From Hahella chejuensis KCTC 2396 (GTDB lineage Bacteria > Pseudomonadota > Gammaproteobacteria > Pseudomonadales > Oleiphilaceae): DNA of 64,000 nt. The stretch is taken from assembly GCF_000012985.1 (NCBI RefSeq), contig NC_007645.1:4610581-4674580 (forward strand). Direction: 5' to 3'. The translations under genes were made by a program, and so were the position numbers. Numbering within the stretch: the stretch's first letter is position 1; every line of letters begins with the position of its first letter. Of the stretch, positions 1 through 8,878 are shown in pieces. Below the pieces are notes generated by a model. That model was given only the letters and a program-made list of their open reading frames with translations, was not told the DNA's origin and ran no database searches.

Positions 1-1872
1 GATCAGTCCCACCAACTGCTCGGACAAATCCACGTTGGAGTCTTCCAGAGAACTGGAGCGAATAGCTCCGAGGGATGCAGTGCCGGGAGATCCGATGACC
101 GGGTTGCCGGAATTGAATGTCTCCACCCAAGTGGTTTCTCCAACCGGCGCCAATCCTTGAATATCATTGAAGTTCGCCAATGCGACCTGCCCCAGCACTT
201 TGGACTCGCCGTTGGTGTAACGGGCGAAAATCACCCCGCCGTCATCCACGTCCAACCCAATCAGACGCCCAGTGGTGAAGCCATTTTGCTGCAAGTCGTT
301 AACCGCAAACGCACTGCCATACTGAGTCGTCGTACCAAGGTCTACAAAGAAGTTGGAGCTGGTGGGAGGATCAGGAATCGGCAGGGTTCCGCCATCCGCC
401 ACATTCAGCGGCCCCTCCGCGCCGTTCGGCGTACCGTCAGGCGCCAGCGGCGTCCAGTTGGAAATCAGCACATCGTCAGACAGCACTTCATTGATCGAGC
501 CATCCTGATCGAACACCAGGCTGTAGGACGCGCGGGTGGGCGTACCGCCGGTCACCAGCGGGTCGCCTATGTCCTGCCCATCGATCAAGGCATACATGGT
601 CCACAGGTTATCAGGCGTGGTCGCCGTTTGCGGCTCTTTCACGAAAAACGTCGTCAGTACGTGGGAGTTGCCCAAGCTGTCGTAAATCGTAGTTGAAGTC
701 GCATGGTTATAGGTGTTTTCGTCCGCCGGATCGAACACGTTATTAACGAAAGGCGTGCCGGTAAAGGTGGCGAACAGATCCGTCGTGCCGCTGGCCACAG
801 TGACGCCATCCTGTATGGTCAGGTTGACGCCGCCGCCAACGACCACATCCGTCAAAGCCGTGCTCAGCGTTTGCGACGTGGCCGCCGCGTCGTCGCCCTG
901 CACCAAAAACTGGTCGCCGGCTGCGCCATTGAAGCTGAAGCTGAGGTCATTGCCGCGGTTATCGATAACCACCAGATCCGTACCGTCCAACACAGCGCGT
1001 ACGCCAATCAATGAGGAGGAAGAGTTGATGGCGTCGCCCAGGTCAGTCAGGTTGGTGTAGCCGTCGAATAGCACGCCGTTGATAAACACCTGCATAGTGC
1101 CGGAGGCGTTGTTGAAGCCAGCCGCAGTGATCGTGGCGCGAGTGCTGGCGGCCGCGTCGATGTTGTCTACGTTGTTGAATAGCGCCGCTATTTCGTTGGC
1201 GGAGCTGTTCGCCGGAATGGTCACCGTTGAGGTTGAGCCGTCAGCCTGGGTCACGGTAATCGTCTGCGCCGCATAGCCATTGGCTCCGTTCGTGCCAGCG
1301 GCGGTGGCGTCCACCGCCTGTCCAATCAGCAGCCCATCTGATGTCAGCGAGTCGCCACGCTCCAGCAGCACCGGCTCGGACGCGTCCAGGTTCAGGTTAG
1401 CGTCCACCCTTGTGGTTCTGTCCGGCGCCAGGCTGGTGTCGTCTATCACCAGATCACCGAGCACTCCGCTGACGACGCCACTGTCATTGGCGACAAACCC
1501 CTGCAGGTGCATGCCGGAGCTGTTCACCACATTACCTTCCTTGTCGATGCCGAAAGCGCCGGCGCGACTATAGCGGCGATCGCCATTGTTGGTGTCGAGA
1601 ATAAAGAAGCCTTCGCCGTTGATGGCGAGGTCCAGGCCATTCTCAGTAAAGGAAAGATTGCCCTGCGCAAATTCTTGCCGCACCTTTTGCACCCGCACGC
1701 CATCCCCAACCGGGTTGGTGCCCAGGCTCAAAAAGCTGTTGGCGTATAGATCGCCAAACTCCGCACGCGACCGCTTAAAGCCGGTTGTGCTGGCGTTGGC
1801 GATATTGTTGCCGGTCACCTCCAGGTCGACCGACGCTGCTCTGATTCCTGTTAACGCGATATTAAACGGCAT
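1..1872 (-). CDS. flgE: Flagellar hook protein FlgE (3' end outside window)
   Basis: This is the hook subunit that polymerises outside the cell to join rod and filament. The reading frame is open for 624 codons from ATG at 1872 to the window edge, so the C terminus is missing. The N terminus (MPFNIALTGIRAASVDLEVT, then GNNIANASTTGFKRSRAEF) is the conserved flagellar rod/hook N-terminal helix. It is followed by the FlgE/F/G-like core (ANSFLSLGTNPVGDGVRV). The long, Thr/Asn/Asp-rich middle is the variable surface region, and the gene is longer than the roughly 400-residue enterobacterial hook protein. A GAGGTG ribosome site precedes the start. It lies 17 bases after flgD as the last visible gene of the flgBCDE operon. 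Confidence 0.93.
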   Translation of the reverse strand, partial: MPFNIALTGIRAASVDLEVTGNNIANASTTGFKRSRAEFGDLYANSFLSLGTNPVGDGVRVQKVRQEFAQGNLSFTENGLDLAINGEGFFILDTNNGDRRYSRAGAFGIDKEGNVVNSSGMHLQGFVANDSGVVSGVLGDLVIDDTSLAPDRTTRVDANLNLDASEPVLLERGDSLTSDGLLIGQAVDATAAGTNGANGYAAQTITVTQADGSTSTVTIPANSSANEIAALFNNVDNIDAAASTRATITAAGFNNASGTMQVFINGVLFDGYTNLTDLGDAINSSSSLIGVRAVLDGTDLVVIDNRGNDLSFSFNGAAGDQFLVQGDDAAATSQTLSTALTDVVVGGGVNLTIQDGVTVASGTTDLFATFTGTPFVNNVFDPADENTYNHATSTTIYDSLGNSHVLTTFFVKEPQTATTPDNLWTMYALIDGQDIGDPLVTGGTPTRASYSLVFDQDGSINEVLSDDVLISNWTPLAPDGTPNGAEGPLNVADGGTLPIPDPPTSSNFFVDLGTTTQYGSAFAVNDLQQNGFTTGRLIGLDVDDGGVIFARYTNGESKVLGQVALANFNDIQGLAPVGETTWVETFNSGNPVIGSPGTASLGAIRSSSLEDSNVDLSEQLVGLI

Positions 1873-1889
1873 ACCACACCTCGCACATG

Positions 1890-2567
1890 CTAACTGATCT
1901 GTTTGATATCGCTTAATCCGACCGAGCCAAGCCCGGCCAGATTCAATGTGACGCCGCCGTCACGCGCGATTGATACACTATCCACATTGGCCGCCAGATA
2001 AGAGCTGACTTGCATCTGCTCACCGCTGTAGCGAGCCCGCGCGACCACTTCATACCGCCCCGCCGGCAAAGTTTCGCCGTTGCTGTTTTTGCCGTCCCAG
2101 CTGAACTTGACGTCGCCGCCGGGCTGATAACCTTTATCAATATTCGTGATAAGCTCGCCAGCCTCGTTATAGACGCTAATGGTCAATTGCGAGGTCCCGG
2201 CAGGCAGCTCCACCACTCCATTTATGGACCCATCCGCACTCTTGATGGCGCTTTCCATCGGCGCCAGCACATCCCGTCCCACCATCGCCGAAGCCTGCAG
2301 GGCCTGCGCACTGCGAAACTGAGAGGCCATGGTGTCCACGGTCGAATTCAATGACTGAATGCCTTCCACCGAGCTGAATTGCGCCAACTGCGCGACAAAC
2401 GCCGTGTTGTCCTGGGGATCGAGCGGACTCTGGTTATTCAACTGGGCGATCATCAGATCCATGAATTCATTTTTACCCAGTTCATTTTTCCTGTTGGCGG
2501 ACTTCTGCTGAAGCGCGTATTGACTCAGCGCGTCGCTAGTCTGATTTGCCGTATTGATATCGCTCAT
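1890..2567 (-). CDS. flgD: Flagellar hook assembly/capping protein FlgD
   Basis: FlgD forms the cap under which FlgE subunits assemble. The family signature is visible near residue 30 (GKNEFMDLMIAQLNNQSPLD, then DNTAFVAQLAQFSSVEGI). A C-terminal FlgD Ig-like domain follows, with the fold motif FSWDGKNSNGETLPAGRYEV. Length is about 225 residues, normal for the family. The frame opens with GTG at 2570 directly followed by ATG at 2567; the GAGGA ribosome site is better spaced for the ATG. It sits between flgC and flgE in the same operon. Confidence 0.94.
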   Translation of the reverse strand: MSDINTANQTSDALSQYALQQKSANRKNELGKNEFMDLMIAQLNNQSPLDPQDNTAFVAQLAQFSSVEGIQSLNSTVDTMASQFRSAQALQASAMVGRDVLAPMESAIKSADGSINGVVELPAGTSQLTISVYNEAGELITNIDKGYQPGGDVKFSWDGKNSNGETLPAGRYEVVARARYSGEQMQVSSYLAANVDSVSIARDGGVTLNLAGLGSVGLSDIKQIS

Positions 2568-2591
2568 CACGCTGTCCTCACGAAAAGTTCA

Positions 2592-3029
2592 TCACTGACC
2601 AATAGTCAGCAGGCGCTGCATCATGGTTTTCGCTGAATTCAGCACTTCCACATTGGTCTGGAAGCTGCGGGAAGCGGACATCATATCCGCCATTTCCTCC
2701 ACCACATTCACGTTGGGATAAAACACGTAGCCGTCCGCATCCGCCATGGGGTGGTCCGGTTGGTAGCGACGCTCCAGAGACGCATCGCTTTCCACAATGG
2801 CCCGCACCTCAACGCCGCGGGAGGCGTCATCGTTGATCGAAGGAGGGATCGCCGCATTGAGCGCATCCTGATGCACCGCCGCAAAAATCGGCTTGCGCGC
2901 GCGATAAGTCTGATCGATGCTGGAGCTGGCGGTGTCCGCGTTGGCCAGGTTACTGGCGGTGGTGTTCAGTCGCACGGATTGTGCAGTCATACCGGAGCCG
3001 GCAATGTCGAAAATGCTGTTAATCGCCAT
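2592..3029 (-). CDS. flgC: Flagellar basal-body rod protein FlgC
   Basis: This is a 145-residue proximal rod subunit of the flagellar basal body. The N terminus (FDIAGSGMTAQSVRLNTTAS, NLANADT) is the rod/hook helix. The C terminus (NVNVVEEMADMMSASRSFQT, NVEVLNSAKTMMQRLL) is the complementary helix of the family, including the characteristic N-V-D/N-x-x-E-M motif. The GGAGAATAACG leader gives a good ribosome site. Its start lies 2 bases downstream of the flgB stop, so the two are surely cotranscribed and probably translationally coupled. Confidence 0.95.
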   Translation of the reverse strand: MAINSIFDIAGSGMTAQSVRLNTTASNLANADTASSSIDQTYRARKPIFAAVHQDALNAAIPPSINDDASRGVEVRAIVESDASLERRYQPDHPMADADGYVFYPNVNVVEEMADMMSASRSFQTNVEVLNSAKTMMQRLLTIGQ

Positions 3030-3031
3030 CG

Positions 3032-3427
3032 TTATTCTCCTTTAATCGCACTGACAATGCCTTTCAGGCGGCTATTGAGAAATTCAAAGCTGGCCTGAAA
3101 ATCCAGCGCATTTTTGGAGTACTGGACGATTTCCGTCTGCGTATCCACTGTATTGCCGTCAATGGAAGGCTGCAGTGGTTGCCGGTATAACAACGCCCCT
3201 TCCGCAGGGGTCTTTATCGCCATGTGGGCGTCGTCAGTGGTAACCACCTCCAATGAGTCCTCTATACTTTTGGCCTGCCTGAGCACGGCTTTAAAATCAA
3301 TATCCCGGGCGCGAAATCCCGGCGTGTCCGCATTGGCTATGTTGTTCGCCAGCACTTCCGCCCGTCTGGTGCGGACGTTCAGCGCCTGCTCATGGATACC
3401 CAGCGCTTTGTCGAATGATATGGCCAT
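3032..3427 (-). CDS. flgB: Flagellar basal-body rod protein FlgB
   Basis: This is a 131-residue rod protein, the first gene of the visible flagellar operon. The conserved block RRAEVLANNIANADTPGFRA lies near residue 22 and the terminal helix (NALDFQASFEFLNSRLKGIV) matches FlgB. An AGAGGTG ribosome site sits 6 bases before the ATG. The sigma-54 promoter at 3481-3495 lies about 55 bases upstream. That fits the class II/III flagellar hierarchy of pseudomonad-like bacteria, where RpoN with FleQ-type activators drives rod and hook genes; the activator itself is not visible here. Confidence 0.95.
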   Translation of the reverse strand: MAISFDKALGIHEQALNVRTRRAEVLANNIANADTPGFRARDIDFKAVLRQAKSIEDSLEVVTTDDAHMAIKTPAEGALLYRQPLQPSIDGNTVDTQTEIVQYSKNALDFQASFEFLNSRLKGIVSAIKGE

Positions 3428-3480
3428 TTAACACCTCTGCAGTTGCCTGACTGCGACAATCGTCATTTGCGACAATGACA

Positions 3481-3495
3481 GCAAGTCCCGCGCCA
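3481..3495 (-). promoter_or_regulatory. Sigma-54 (RpoN) promoter of the flgBCDE operon
   Basis: Read on the minus strand the site is TGGCGCGGGACTTGC, which fits TGGCACG-N4-TTGC at all but one of the defined positions. The essential GG (-24) and GC (-12) are separated by exactly 10 bases. It lies 54 bases upstream of the flgB start, the right place for flagellar rod genes. Transcription would begin near 3469. Confidence 0.8.
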
Positions 3496-3712
3496 GTTAT
3501 TTTTTTGTTCTATTTTTCAGTTAGATAACATTTTTACACAGGCGGAAGGCGGCAAAGGGATACCGCCCTGAAGGAAAGCGCGTCCACGCCATGCGGCAAG
3601 AGGAAAACCCTCGCCTTAGCGCAATAGAAAAGAGGCGAACAGGACGAGGGATATACTGCGGGGGATTTGAGAAAAGCGACGCTTGCAGACGCAGGCGGCG
3701 TCGCAGGAATTA

Positions 3713-4279
3713 TCAGCCCGGTTCGCCAGTGAAAAAACTGACGCGCTCTTCAAAAGCGGGGGGTTCGGGAACTTTCTTCTCTTTGCTGGCTGGCGTTCCC
3801 ACATATAGATAGCCTACCACATGCTCGTTGGAGGCCAGACCAAGACGCTGTTTGACGCGCTCGTCATAGGCCACCCATCCTGTGCGCCACATGGCGCCAT
3901 AGCCCAATTCCTCCAACCCGAGCATTAATGCATAAGCGCTGCAGCCGGCGGAAATCAGCTGTTCCAACTCAGGCGCCTTGGGATGTTCCTGGACGGTGGC
4001 CACTACAACGATCACCATCGGCGCGCGACTCGGGGCCTTGGCCAGCTTTTGCCTGGCCGCATCGTCCTGACCATCCTGCTCTGCGGTTTCGCCGTATATG
4101 CGTCCCAAAGCGTCGAGCCCTTCTCCTTCCACAATAATCAGCCGACACGGCCGTAAGCGGCCATGGTCCGGCGCGCGCATGATCACCGGATACAGTTTGC
4201 GCAATTCTTCATGGCTCGGCGCGGGCGCCTGCAACAGAGGGGTGGAGGTTCGATTTACAAGAATGTCTAATACCGCCAT
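3713..4279 (-). CDS. Nitroreductase family protein, YdjA-like
   Basis: This is a 188-residue FMN-dependent oxidoreductase. The order of motifs matches E. coli YdjA: LVNRTSTPLL near the start, MRAPDHGRLRPCRLIIVEGE (FMN phosphate and isoalloxazine contacts), APMVIVVVAT, ISAGCSAYALMLGLEELGYG, MWRTGW and VGYLYVGTP. The physiological substrate of this subfamily is not established. It stands alone on the minus strand with no operon partner. The family call is firm; a specific reaction cannot be given. Confidence 0.85.
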   Translation of the reverse strand: MAVLDILVNRTSTPLLQAPAPSHEELRKLYPVIMRAPDHGRLRPCRLIIVEGEGLDALGRIYGETAEQDGQDDAARQKLAKAPSRAPMVIVVVATVQEHPKAPELEQLISAGCSAYALMLGLEELGYGAMWRTGWVAYDERVKQRLGLASNEHVVGYLYVGTPASKEKKVPEPPAFEERVSFFTGEPG

Positions 4280-4364
4280 GGCGTTATACGTGGCTCCTGT
4301 TGTTTATCCGTGTGGCGCCGGTCATATCAATAAAAAGACCGGCGACTGATTCAGCTCAGATTAT

Positions 4365-4484
4365 ATTAATCAGGCAGACAAATAGTTTCCTTCTATTTGT
4401 CTGCAACGACAGGGCCTGCACATGTCAGGCCCTGTCTCCCGCGGCTCGCCGCCGCGCAGGCGCATCCATGCGCCTGATTATTAA
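4365..4484 (+). repeat. Multi-hairpin intergenic repeat, copy A
   Basis: This is a roughly 120-base element made of four consecutive stem-loops. Stem 1 is a 12-bp perfect arm pair (GCAGACAAATAG / CTATTTGTCTGC). Stem 2 is GACAGGGCCTG / CAGGCCCTGTC. Stem 3 is CGCGGC / GCCGCG and stem 4 is CAGGCGCA / TGCGCCTG. The ends are inverted relative to each other (TTAATCAGGC at the left, GCCTGATTA at the right). Related copies lie at 15451-15540, 26094-26240 and 29226-29391. Confidence 0.85.
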
Positions 4485-4946
4485 ATATATGCAATCCGCC
4501 GTCAGGAATTACCTGTCTTATCACGCCACATTACCTGCCTTTTACGCCAACTCAAAAGGTTAAAGATTGTCTAACGACGAACAAAACCGCCTCACAGATT
4601 GTCGGACAACCCCATTGCTGCTAACCTTAGACGCGATCGTAGCGCTGGTGGACTATACTACCAGAAGAGGGCGGCAGTTATGGCGGATGGTTTACGCCGG
4701 TCCAACGGCTTTTTGCATGGCAATCCCGCATTCAATCAATGCGTCGCGCTACGCCTGTTGAACAGGCGCCCCCCGCTTTCCACCCGGAAAACCTTCTCTT
4801 CCTGTCCTTTTTAGGGTATATCCGTGCAAGGACAGGACGTTTTTATTGATAACAGCAAACCGGCGGGCCGCATTGCCGCTCCCATGAGCTCGCAGGGACT
4901 TTTTGGTTAGGTTGAAAAATATGCTGACGGGACAATACCGGTATTC
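4485..4946. other. Intergenic region with no recognised gene
   Basis: About 460 bases lie between repeat copy A and the adenylate cyclase gene. Only short frames without ribosome sites or family similarity are present. No tRNA, strong terminator or clear promoter was seen. The cyclase promoter is presumably in the right-hand part. Confidence 0.5.
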
Positions 4947-4952
4947 GTGGTT

Positions 4953-6356
4953 ATGACACAAATGATGCCGATACCTCCACATCTCGCCAATACGCCGCAC
5001 TCCCCGACTCAGGTGACCATCCCGCCCATGCCGGACTATAACGCCCGGGTGCTCGGCTATCTGGTGTGCGCCGCCATTATCGTCGCCGGCATATTGGAAG
5101 GGCATTTCGACGAGTACCTTATCTGGATCATTCCCGGCGCCATGCTATGGCCGCATATTCTGTATTTCGCCCTGCGCTTCTTCGATAAACAGAAGAACAC
5201 CAAAGTCCGCCAGGGCATGATGGTGGTGGACGGCTTTCTATGCGGCGTGATTCTGGTGCTGATCAAGTTCAGCGTCACCCCCACCCTGTTTTTCCTACTG
5301 ATGCTGAACTTCAGCTTCATTATCGTCGGCGGTATGAAAAGCTGGCTGTACGGCAACATCGCCTTTCTCGCCGGTTTTACCGTAGCCTCCATCTATTTTG
5401 GTTTGAGCTTCGCGCCGCCCACCCCCATGGTGGTCAGCATCATCGGCGGCGTCACCTGTTCGCTGTATGTCGGCGTCACCGCCTATTACACGCACCAACA
5501 GGCTCGCGCCCTGGTGCAGGCGAAATCGCAGATCCAGTTTCAGCGTGAGCAATCCATCGCGCTGTCTCACAAACTGGCCAAATACCTGTCGCCGCAGGTA
5601 TGGCAATCCATCTTCACCGGCGAGCGCGACGTGCGCCTGGAAACTCAGCGTAAGCGGCTGGCGGTGTTTTTCTCCGACATCAAAGGCTTCACCGAACTGG
5701 CTGAAGAGATGGAGCCGGAAAGTCTGACCGAGCTGCTCAACACCTATTTCAACGAGATGTCCCAGATCGCCCTGAAATACGGCGGCACCATCGACAAGTT
5801 CGTCGGCGACAGCATCATGATTTTCTTCGGCGACCCCAGCAGTCGCGGCGCCAAGGAAGATACCTGCGCCTGCGTCATGATGGCGATCGAAATGCGCAAG
5901 CACATGAAAATTTTACGGCAGAAGTGGCGTAGCCAGGGCGTGCGCACGCCGCTGGAAATTCGCATGGGCATCAGCACCGGTTACTGCACTGTGGGCAACT
6001 TCGGCGCGGAAAACCGTATGGATTACACCATCATAGGCAAAGAGGTTAACCTCGCCAGCCGCCTGGAATCCATGGCTGCCCCCGGAGAAATTCTGGTATC
6101 CTACGAAACTTTCGCACTGATCAAGGACACCATCATGTGCCGGGATAAGGGCGAAATTACGGTGAAGGGCTTCGCCAAGCCAGTGCCGATATACTCCGTC
6201 GTGGATTTACGCCGCGACATCGGCGGCAATCAGAGTTTTATCGAACATGAAACCGAAGGATTCGCCATGTACCTGGACGCAGGCAAGGTCAGCGCCCAGG
6301 CCAAAGAACGCATACTGAAATCCCTCGAAAGCGCTGCGGAAAAGTTACGCAACTAA
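4953..6356 (+). CDS. cyaB: Class III adenylate cyclase with MASE2 membrane domain (CyaB-like)
   Basis: This protein makes cAMP from ATP. Residues about 35-185 form a six-helix hydrophobic MASE2-type sensor domain. A linker leads to a C-terminal cyclase homology domain (about residues 230-420). Both metal-binding aspartates are visible (FFSDIKGFTEL and KFVGDSIMIFFGD). The adenine-selecting lysine lies in TIDKFVGD, and the catalytic Asn/Arg pair lies in GKEVNLASRLES. Length and architecture match Pseudomonas aeruginosa CyaB, which feeds the Vfr regulon; that role here is inferred. The frame could also start at GTG 4947; neither start has a strong ribosome site. Confidence 0.88.
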   Translation: MTQMMPIPPHLANTPHSPTQVTIPPMPDYNARVLGYLVCAAIIVAGILEGHFDEYLIWIIPGAMLWPHILYFALRFFDKQKNTKVRQGMMVVDGFLCGVILVLIKFSVTPTLFFLLMLNFSFIIVGGMKSWLYGNIAFLAGFTVASIYFGLSFAPPTPMVVSIIGGVTCSLYVGVTAYYTHQQARALVQAKSQIQFQREQSIALSHKLAKYLSPQVWQSIFTGERDVRLETQRKRLAVFFSDIKGFTELAEEMEPESLTELLNTYFNEMSQIALKYGGTIDKFVGDSIMIFFGDPSSRGAKEDTCACVMMAIEMRKHMKILRQKWRSQGVRTPLEIRMGISTGYCTVGNFGAENRMDYTIIGKEVNLASRLESMAAPGEILVSYETFALIKDTIMCRDKGEITVKGFAKPVPIYSVVDLRRDIGGNQSFIEHETEGFAMYLDAGKVSAQAKERILKSLESAAEKLRN

Positions 6357-6595
6357 CCACGCCCTTCAACCAAGTTACACAGTCGATTGCAGATATGCAT
6401 CGCGCATCTCATTGCGCCGGAAACGCTGGGATGTGCGACATGGGAACATTTCAGTACACGGAGGTTGGCTTCGCCATGATCTAACCAAGTCGCGTCATCC
6501 CTCGACGCGCACCCCGCCCCAATTGCATTCACGCAGGCTCAATATACGCCGACGCGATTGCGCGCAATTTTTCGCCTTTCAAAATCAGGTTCTAT

Positions 6596-7930
6596 ATGTC
6601 CCACAAGAAAACGCTACTCAGCGTCTCTCTGCTTATTTTTCTGGGCGCACTGGAGAAAACCATTGTCACCACGCCTCTTCCCGTTATCGGGACGGAACTC
6701 AACGCCATGAACGATATCGCCTGGGTCGTCACCGCCTACCTGCTGACAGCCACTAGCGTCATTCCAATCTGCGGCAAGTTGAGCGATCTGTTCGGTCGGC
6801 TCAAAGTGATCATCGTCAGTCTGGGGATCTTTTGTATTGGCTCATTGCTATGCGCCCTCGCTACCGATATGCAATCACTCATACTTTCCCGAGCCCTGCA
6901 GGGCGTTGGTGGCGGCGCGCTGATTTCACTGGCGTTCGTGGTGATTTCAGACGTCATTCCAGCGCGGGAGATCGGCCGCTATCAGGGCTATATCTCCGCC
7001 ATCTATGTGGTTTCCAATATCGCCGGACCGGTATTCGGCAGCCTGTTGACGGAACACTTGAGCTGGCGCTGGATCTTCGCGATCAATATCCCCCTGACCT
7101 TATTGGCGGCTTTTATCGCCATAAGAAGCATCAAAGACAAAGTCGTCAAACGTGAGGACAGGTTCAATTGGGGCGGCTCGCTGCTATTGGTGTCCTCCAC
7201 CACCTTGCTTATCTTGTTGCTCAGCGAAGACCTCAGCTTACCGCACGCCTTTTCTCTCGTTGGGGCCTTATTTATCGCCGGAGCCTGGACGTATTTGCTC
7301 ACGGACAAAAAGCGCTCTGTCGTCCCGCGCCATCTGTTCAAGCTTCCCAACTACGCCGCCTGCATCCTGACGATGGGCGTATGCCAGATCCTGATGACAG
7401 CGGCGTTAATTTACTTCCCGTTGCAAATGCAGGTACAGAATGGCGTCAGCCTGACCCTCAGCGGCTACAGCATGCTGCTGTTCACTCTCGGGGTATGCGT
7501 CAGCGCCTATTTCTCAGGTAAACACATCGCGGCGACAGGGGCTTACAAGACGCACATCCTAGTGGGCTTCATACTGATCGCCGTCGCTTTCTTCCTGATG
7601 TTAATGAAGGTGGCGTTCGTGCCGCTGTTTCCAGTAATTGGATTGGGAATCGGCTTTACCTTGCCAGGAGTGACCTGCGCAGTACAAAACGTGTTGCCCG
7701 CCGCGGACAGAGGCGTCGGCATTTCCTTCTTCGGATACGTGCGGGAGTTAAGCGGCGCCGCTGGCGTGGTGGTCTGCTCCAGCCTGTATCGCGGCGGCGG
7801 CTCCTTACAAGCGGCCTACAGCGCTTTCGGCGTGATATATCTCGCCATGTGCTTATTCGCCAGTCTGGCGTTTATCATTGTGGCGGGGTTTATCACCGAG
7901 AAAGAGCTGATGACCCAAGTGGCGGAATAG
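6596..7930 (+). CDS. MFS transporter, EmrB/QacA-like drug exporter family
   Basis: This is a 444-residue inner-membrane protein with about 12-14 predicted helices. The major-facilitator motif A loop follows helix 2 (GKLSDLFGRLKV). The antiporter-type helix 5 region is VVSNIAGPVFGSLLTEHLSW, and WRWIFAINIPLTL is typical of the DHA2 drug:H+ antiporters. The C-terminal half has the family's GLGIGFTLPGVTCAVQN block. It is shorter than the roughly 500 residues of full 14-helix members. The substrate cannot be predicted. It is monocistronic, and the 240 bases upstream hold nothing recognisable. Confidence 0.82.
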   Translation: MSHKKTLLSVSLLIFLGALEKTIVTTPLPVIGTELNAMNDIAWVVTAYLLTATSVIPICGKLSDLFGRLKVIIVSLGIFCIGSLLCALATDMQSLILSRALQGVGGGALISLAFVVISDVIPAREIGRYQGYISAIYVVSNIAGPVFGSLLTEHLSWRWIFAINIPLTLLAAFIAIRSIKDKVVKREDRFNWGGSLLLVSSTTLLILLLSEDLSLPHAFSLVGALFIAGAWTYLLTDKKRSVVPRHLFKLPNYAACILTMGVCQILMTAALIYFPLQMQVQNGVSLTLSGYSMLLFTLGVCVSAYFSGKHIAATGAYKTHILVGFILIAVAFFLMLMKVAFVPLFPVIGLGIGFTLPGVTCAVQNVLPAADRGVGISFFGYVRELSGAAGVVVCSSLYRGGGSLQAAYSAFGVIYLAMCLFASLAFIIVAGFITEKELMTQVAE

Positions 7931-8034
7931 CATCGCCGAAAAGCCAGTGACAATCAGTGGTAAATGGAATTGGCGGCCGCGCCAGACACACCTGAGCGCG
8001 GCTTTTCAATGGAAAGGACGAGGCGAAGTCTGAG

Positions 8035-8859
8035 CTACTGTCGCGGCAACTTGAAATTATCCGCCGCCAACGGATAGTTGGAGCGCAATGGGTTGATGTC
8101 CAGGCCGCCGCGTCGGGTGTAACGCGCGTACACCGCCAGTTTTTCCGGCTGATATCGTTGCATCAGCGTCAGATAGACCGACTCCACACAATGCTCATGG
8201 AAATCCTGATGCGAACGCATGGAGACGATGTACTTCAACAGCGCCGCCTTCTCCAACGGCTTACCGCGGTAATGGATATACAGGGTGGCCCAGTCCGGTT
8301 GCCCGGTGACTGGACAATTACTCTTCAGCAGATCGGAACTCAGCGTCTCCTCCACCACATCGTCACCCACGGGATCGGGCAGCAATGAGGCGTCAGGAGT
8401 GTAAACATCCACGTCAATGTCCAGAACGTCCAGATTTTCCGCATCGCGCCAGAAAGAAGGCTCATCGCGCCAGTCGGTTACCGATAACAAGGTCACGGAC
8501 ACCTCGCCTTGCGCCGCCGCAGACAGATCCTTCCGCATCAGCGCTTCTACTTCTTCACGGGAAGTGAAGCGACTTTGGTTGAACGAGTTCAGATACAGCT
8601 TGAAGGATTTGGACTCTATGATATTCAGGCTGTCGCAGCGGATGCGAAATACGCCCAAAGCCACTTCCGGTTTGCCTTTGCTATTCAGCCAGGACAGCTC
8701 ATAGCCATTCCATAAGTCTTCCCCGACGAAGTCCGGCTTTCCACTCAAGCCTAGTGTCTCGCGGGATTTCGCCCGGGGAATCGGAGTCAGCCAGGACGGA
8801 GAGTATTCTTCAGGATATTCCGTCGCTTTCCCCAGATGCGTATGTTTTTCCAGTTCCAC
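8035..8859 (-). CDS. queF: NADPH-dependent 7-cyano-7-deazaguanine reductase QueF
   Basis: QueF reduces preQ0 to preQ1 in queuosine tRNA modification. The protein is the long two-domain (YqcD) form. The substrate and NADPH signatures are visible: NIIESKSFKLYLNSFNQSRF, the thioimide-forming cysteine in LLKSNCPVTGQPDW, FHEHCVE, and the terminal YTRRGGLDINPLRSN. An in-frame ATG exists at 8895 but would overlap the upstream permease gene by 17 bases. GTG at 8859 has a well-spaced GGAGAAG ribosome site and gives 274 residues, close to E. coli QueF, so it is preferred. Confidence 0.94.
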   Translation of the reverse strand: MELEKHTHLGKATEYPEEYSPSWLTPIPRAKSRETLGLSGKPDFVGEDLWNGYELSWLNSKGKPEVALGVFRIRCDSLNIIESKSFKLYLNSFNQSRFTSREEVEALMRKDLSAAAQGEVSVTLLSVTDWRDEPSFWRDAENLDVLDIDVDVYTPDASLLPDPVGDDVVEETLSSDLLKSNCPVTGQPDWATLYIHYRGKPLEKAALLKYIVSMRSHQDFHEHCVESVYLTLMQRYQPEKLAVYARYTRRGGLDINPLRSNYPLAADNFKLPRQ

Positions 8860-8878
8860 AGTTACTTCTCCAAACCGG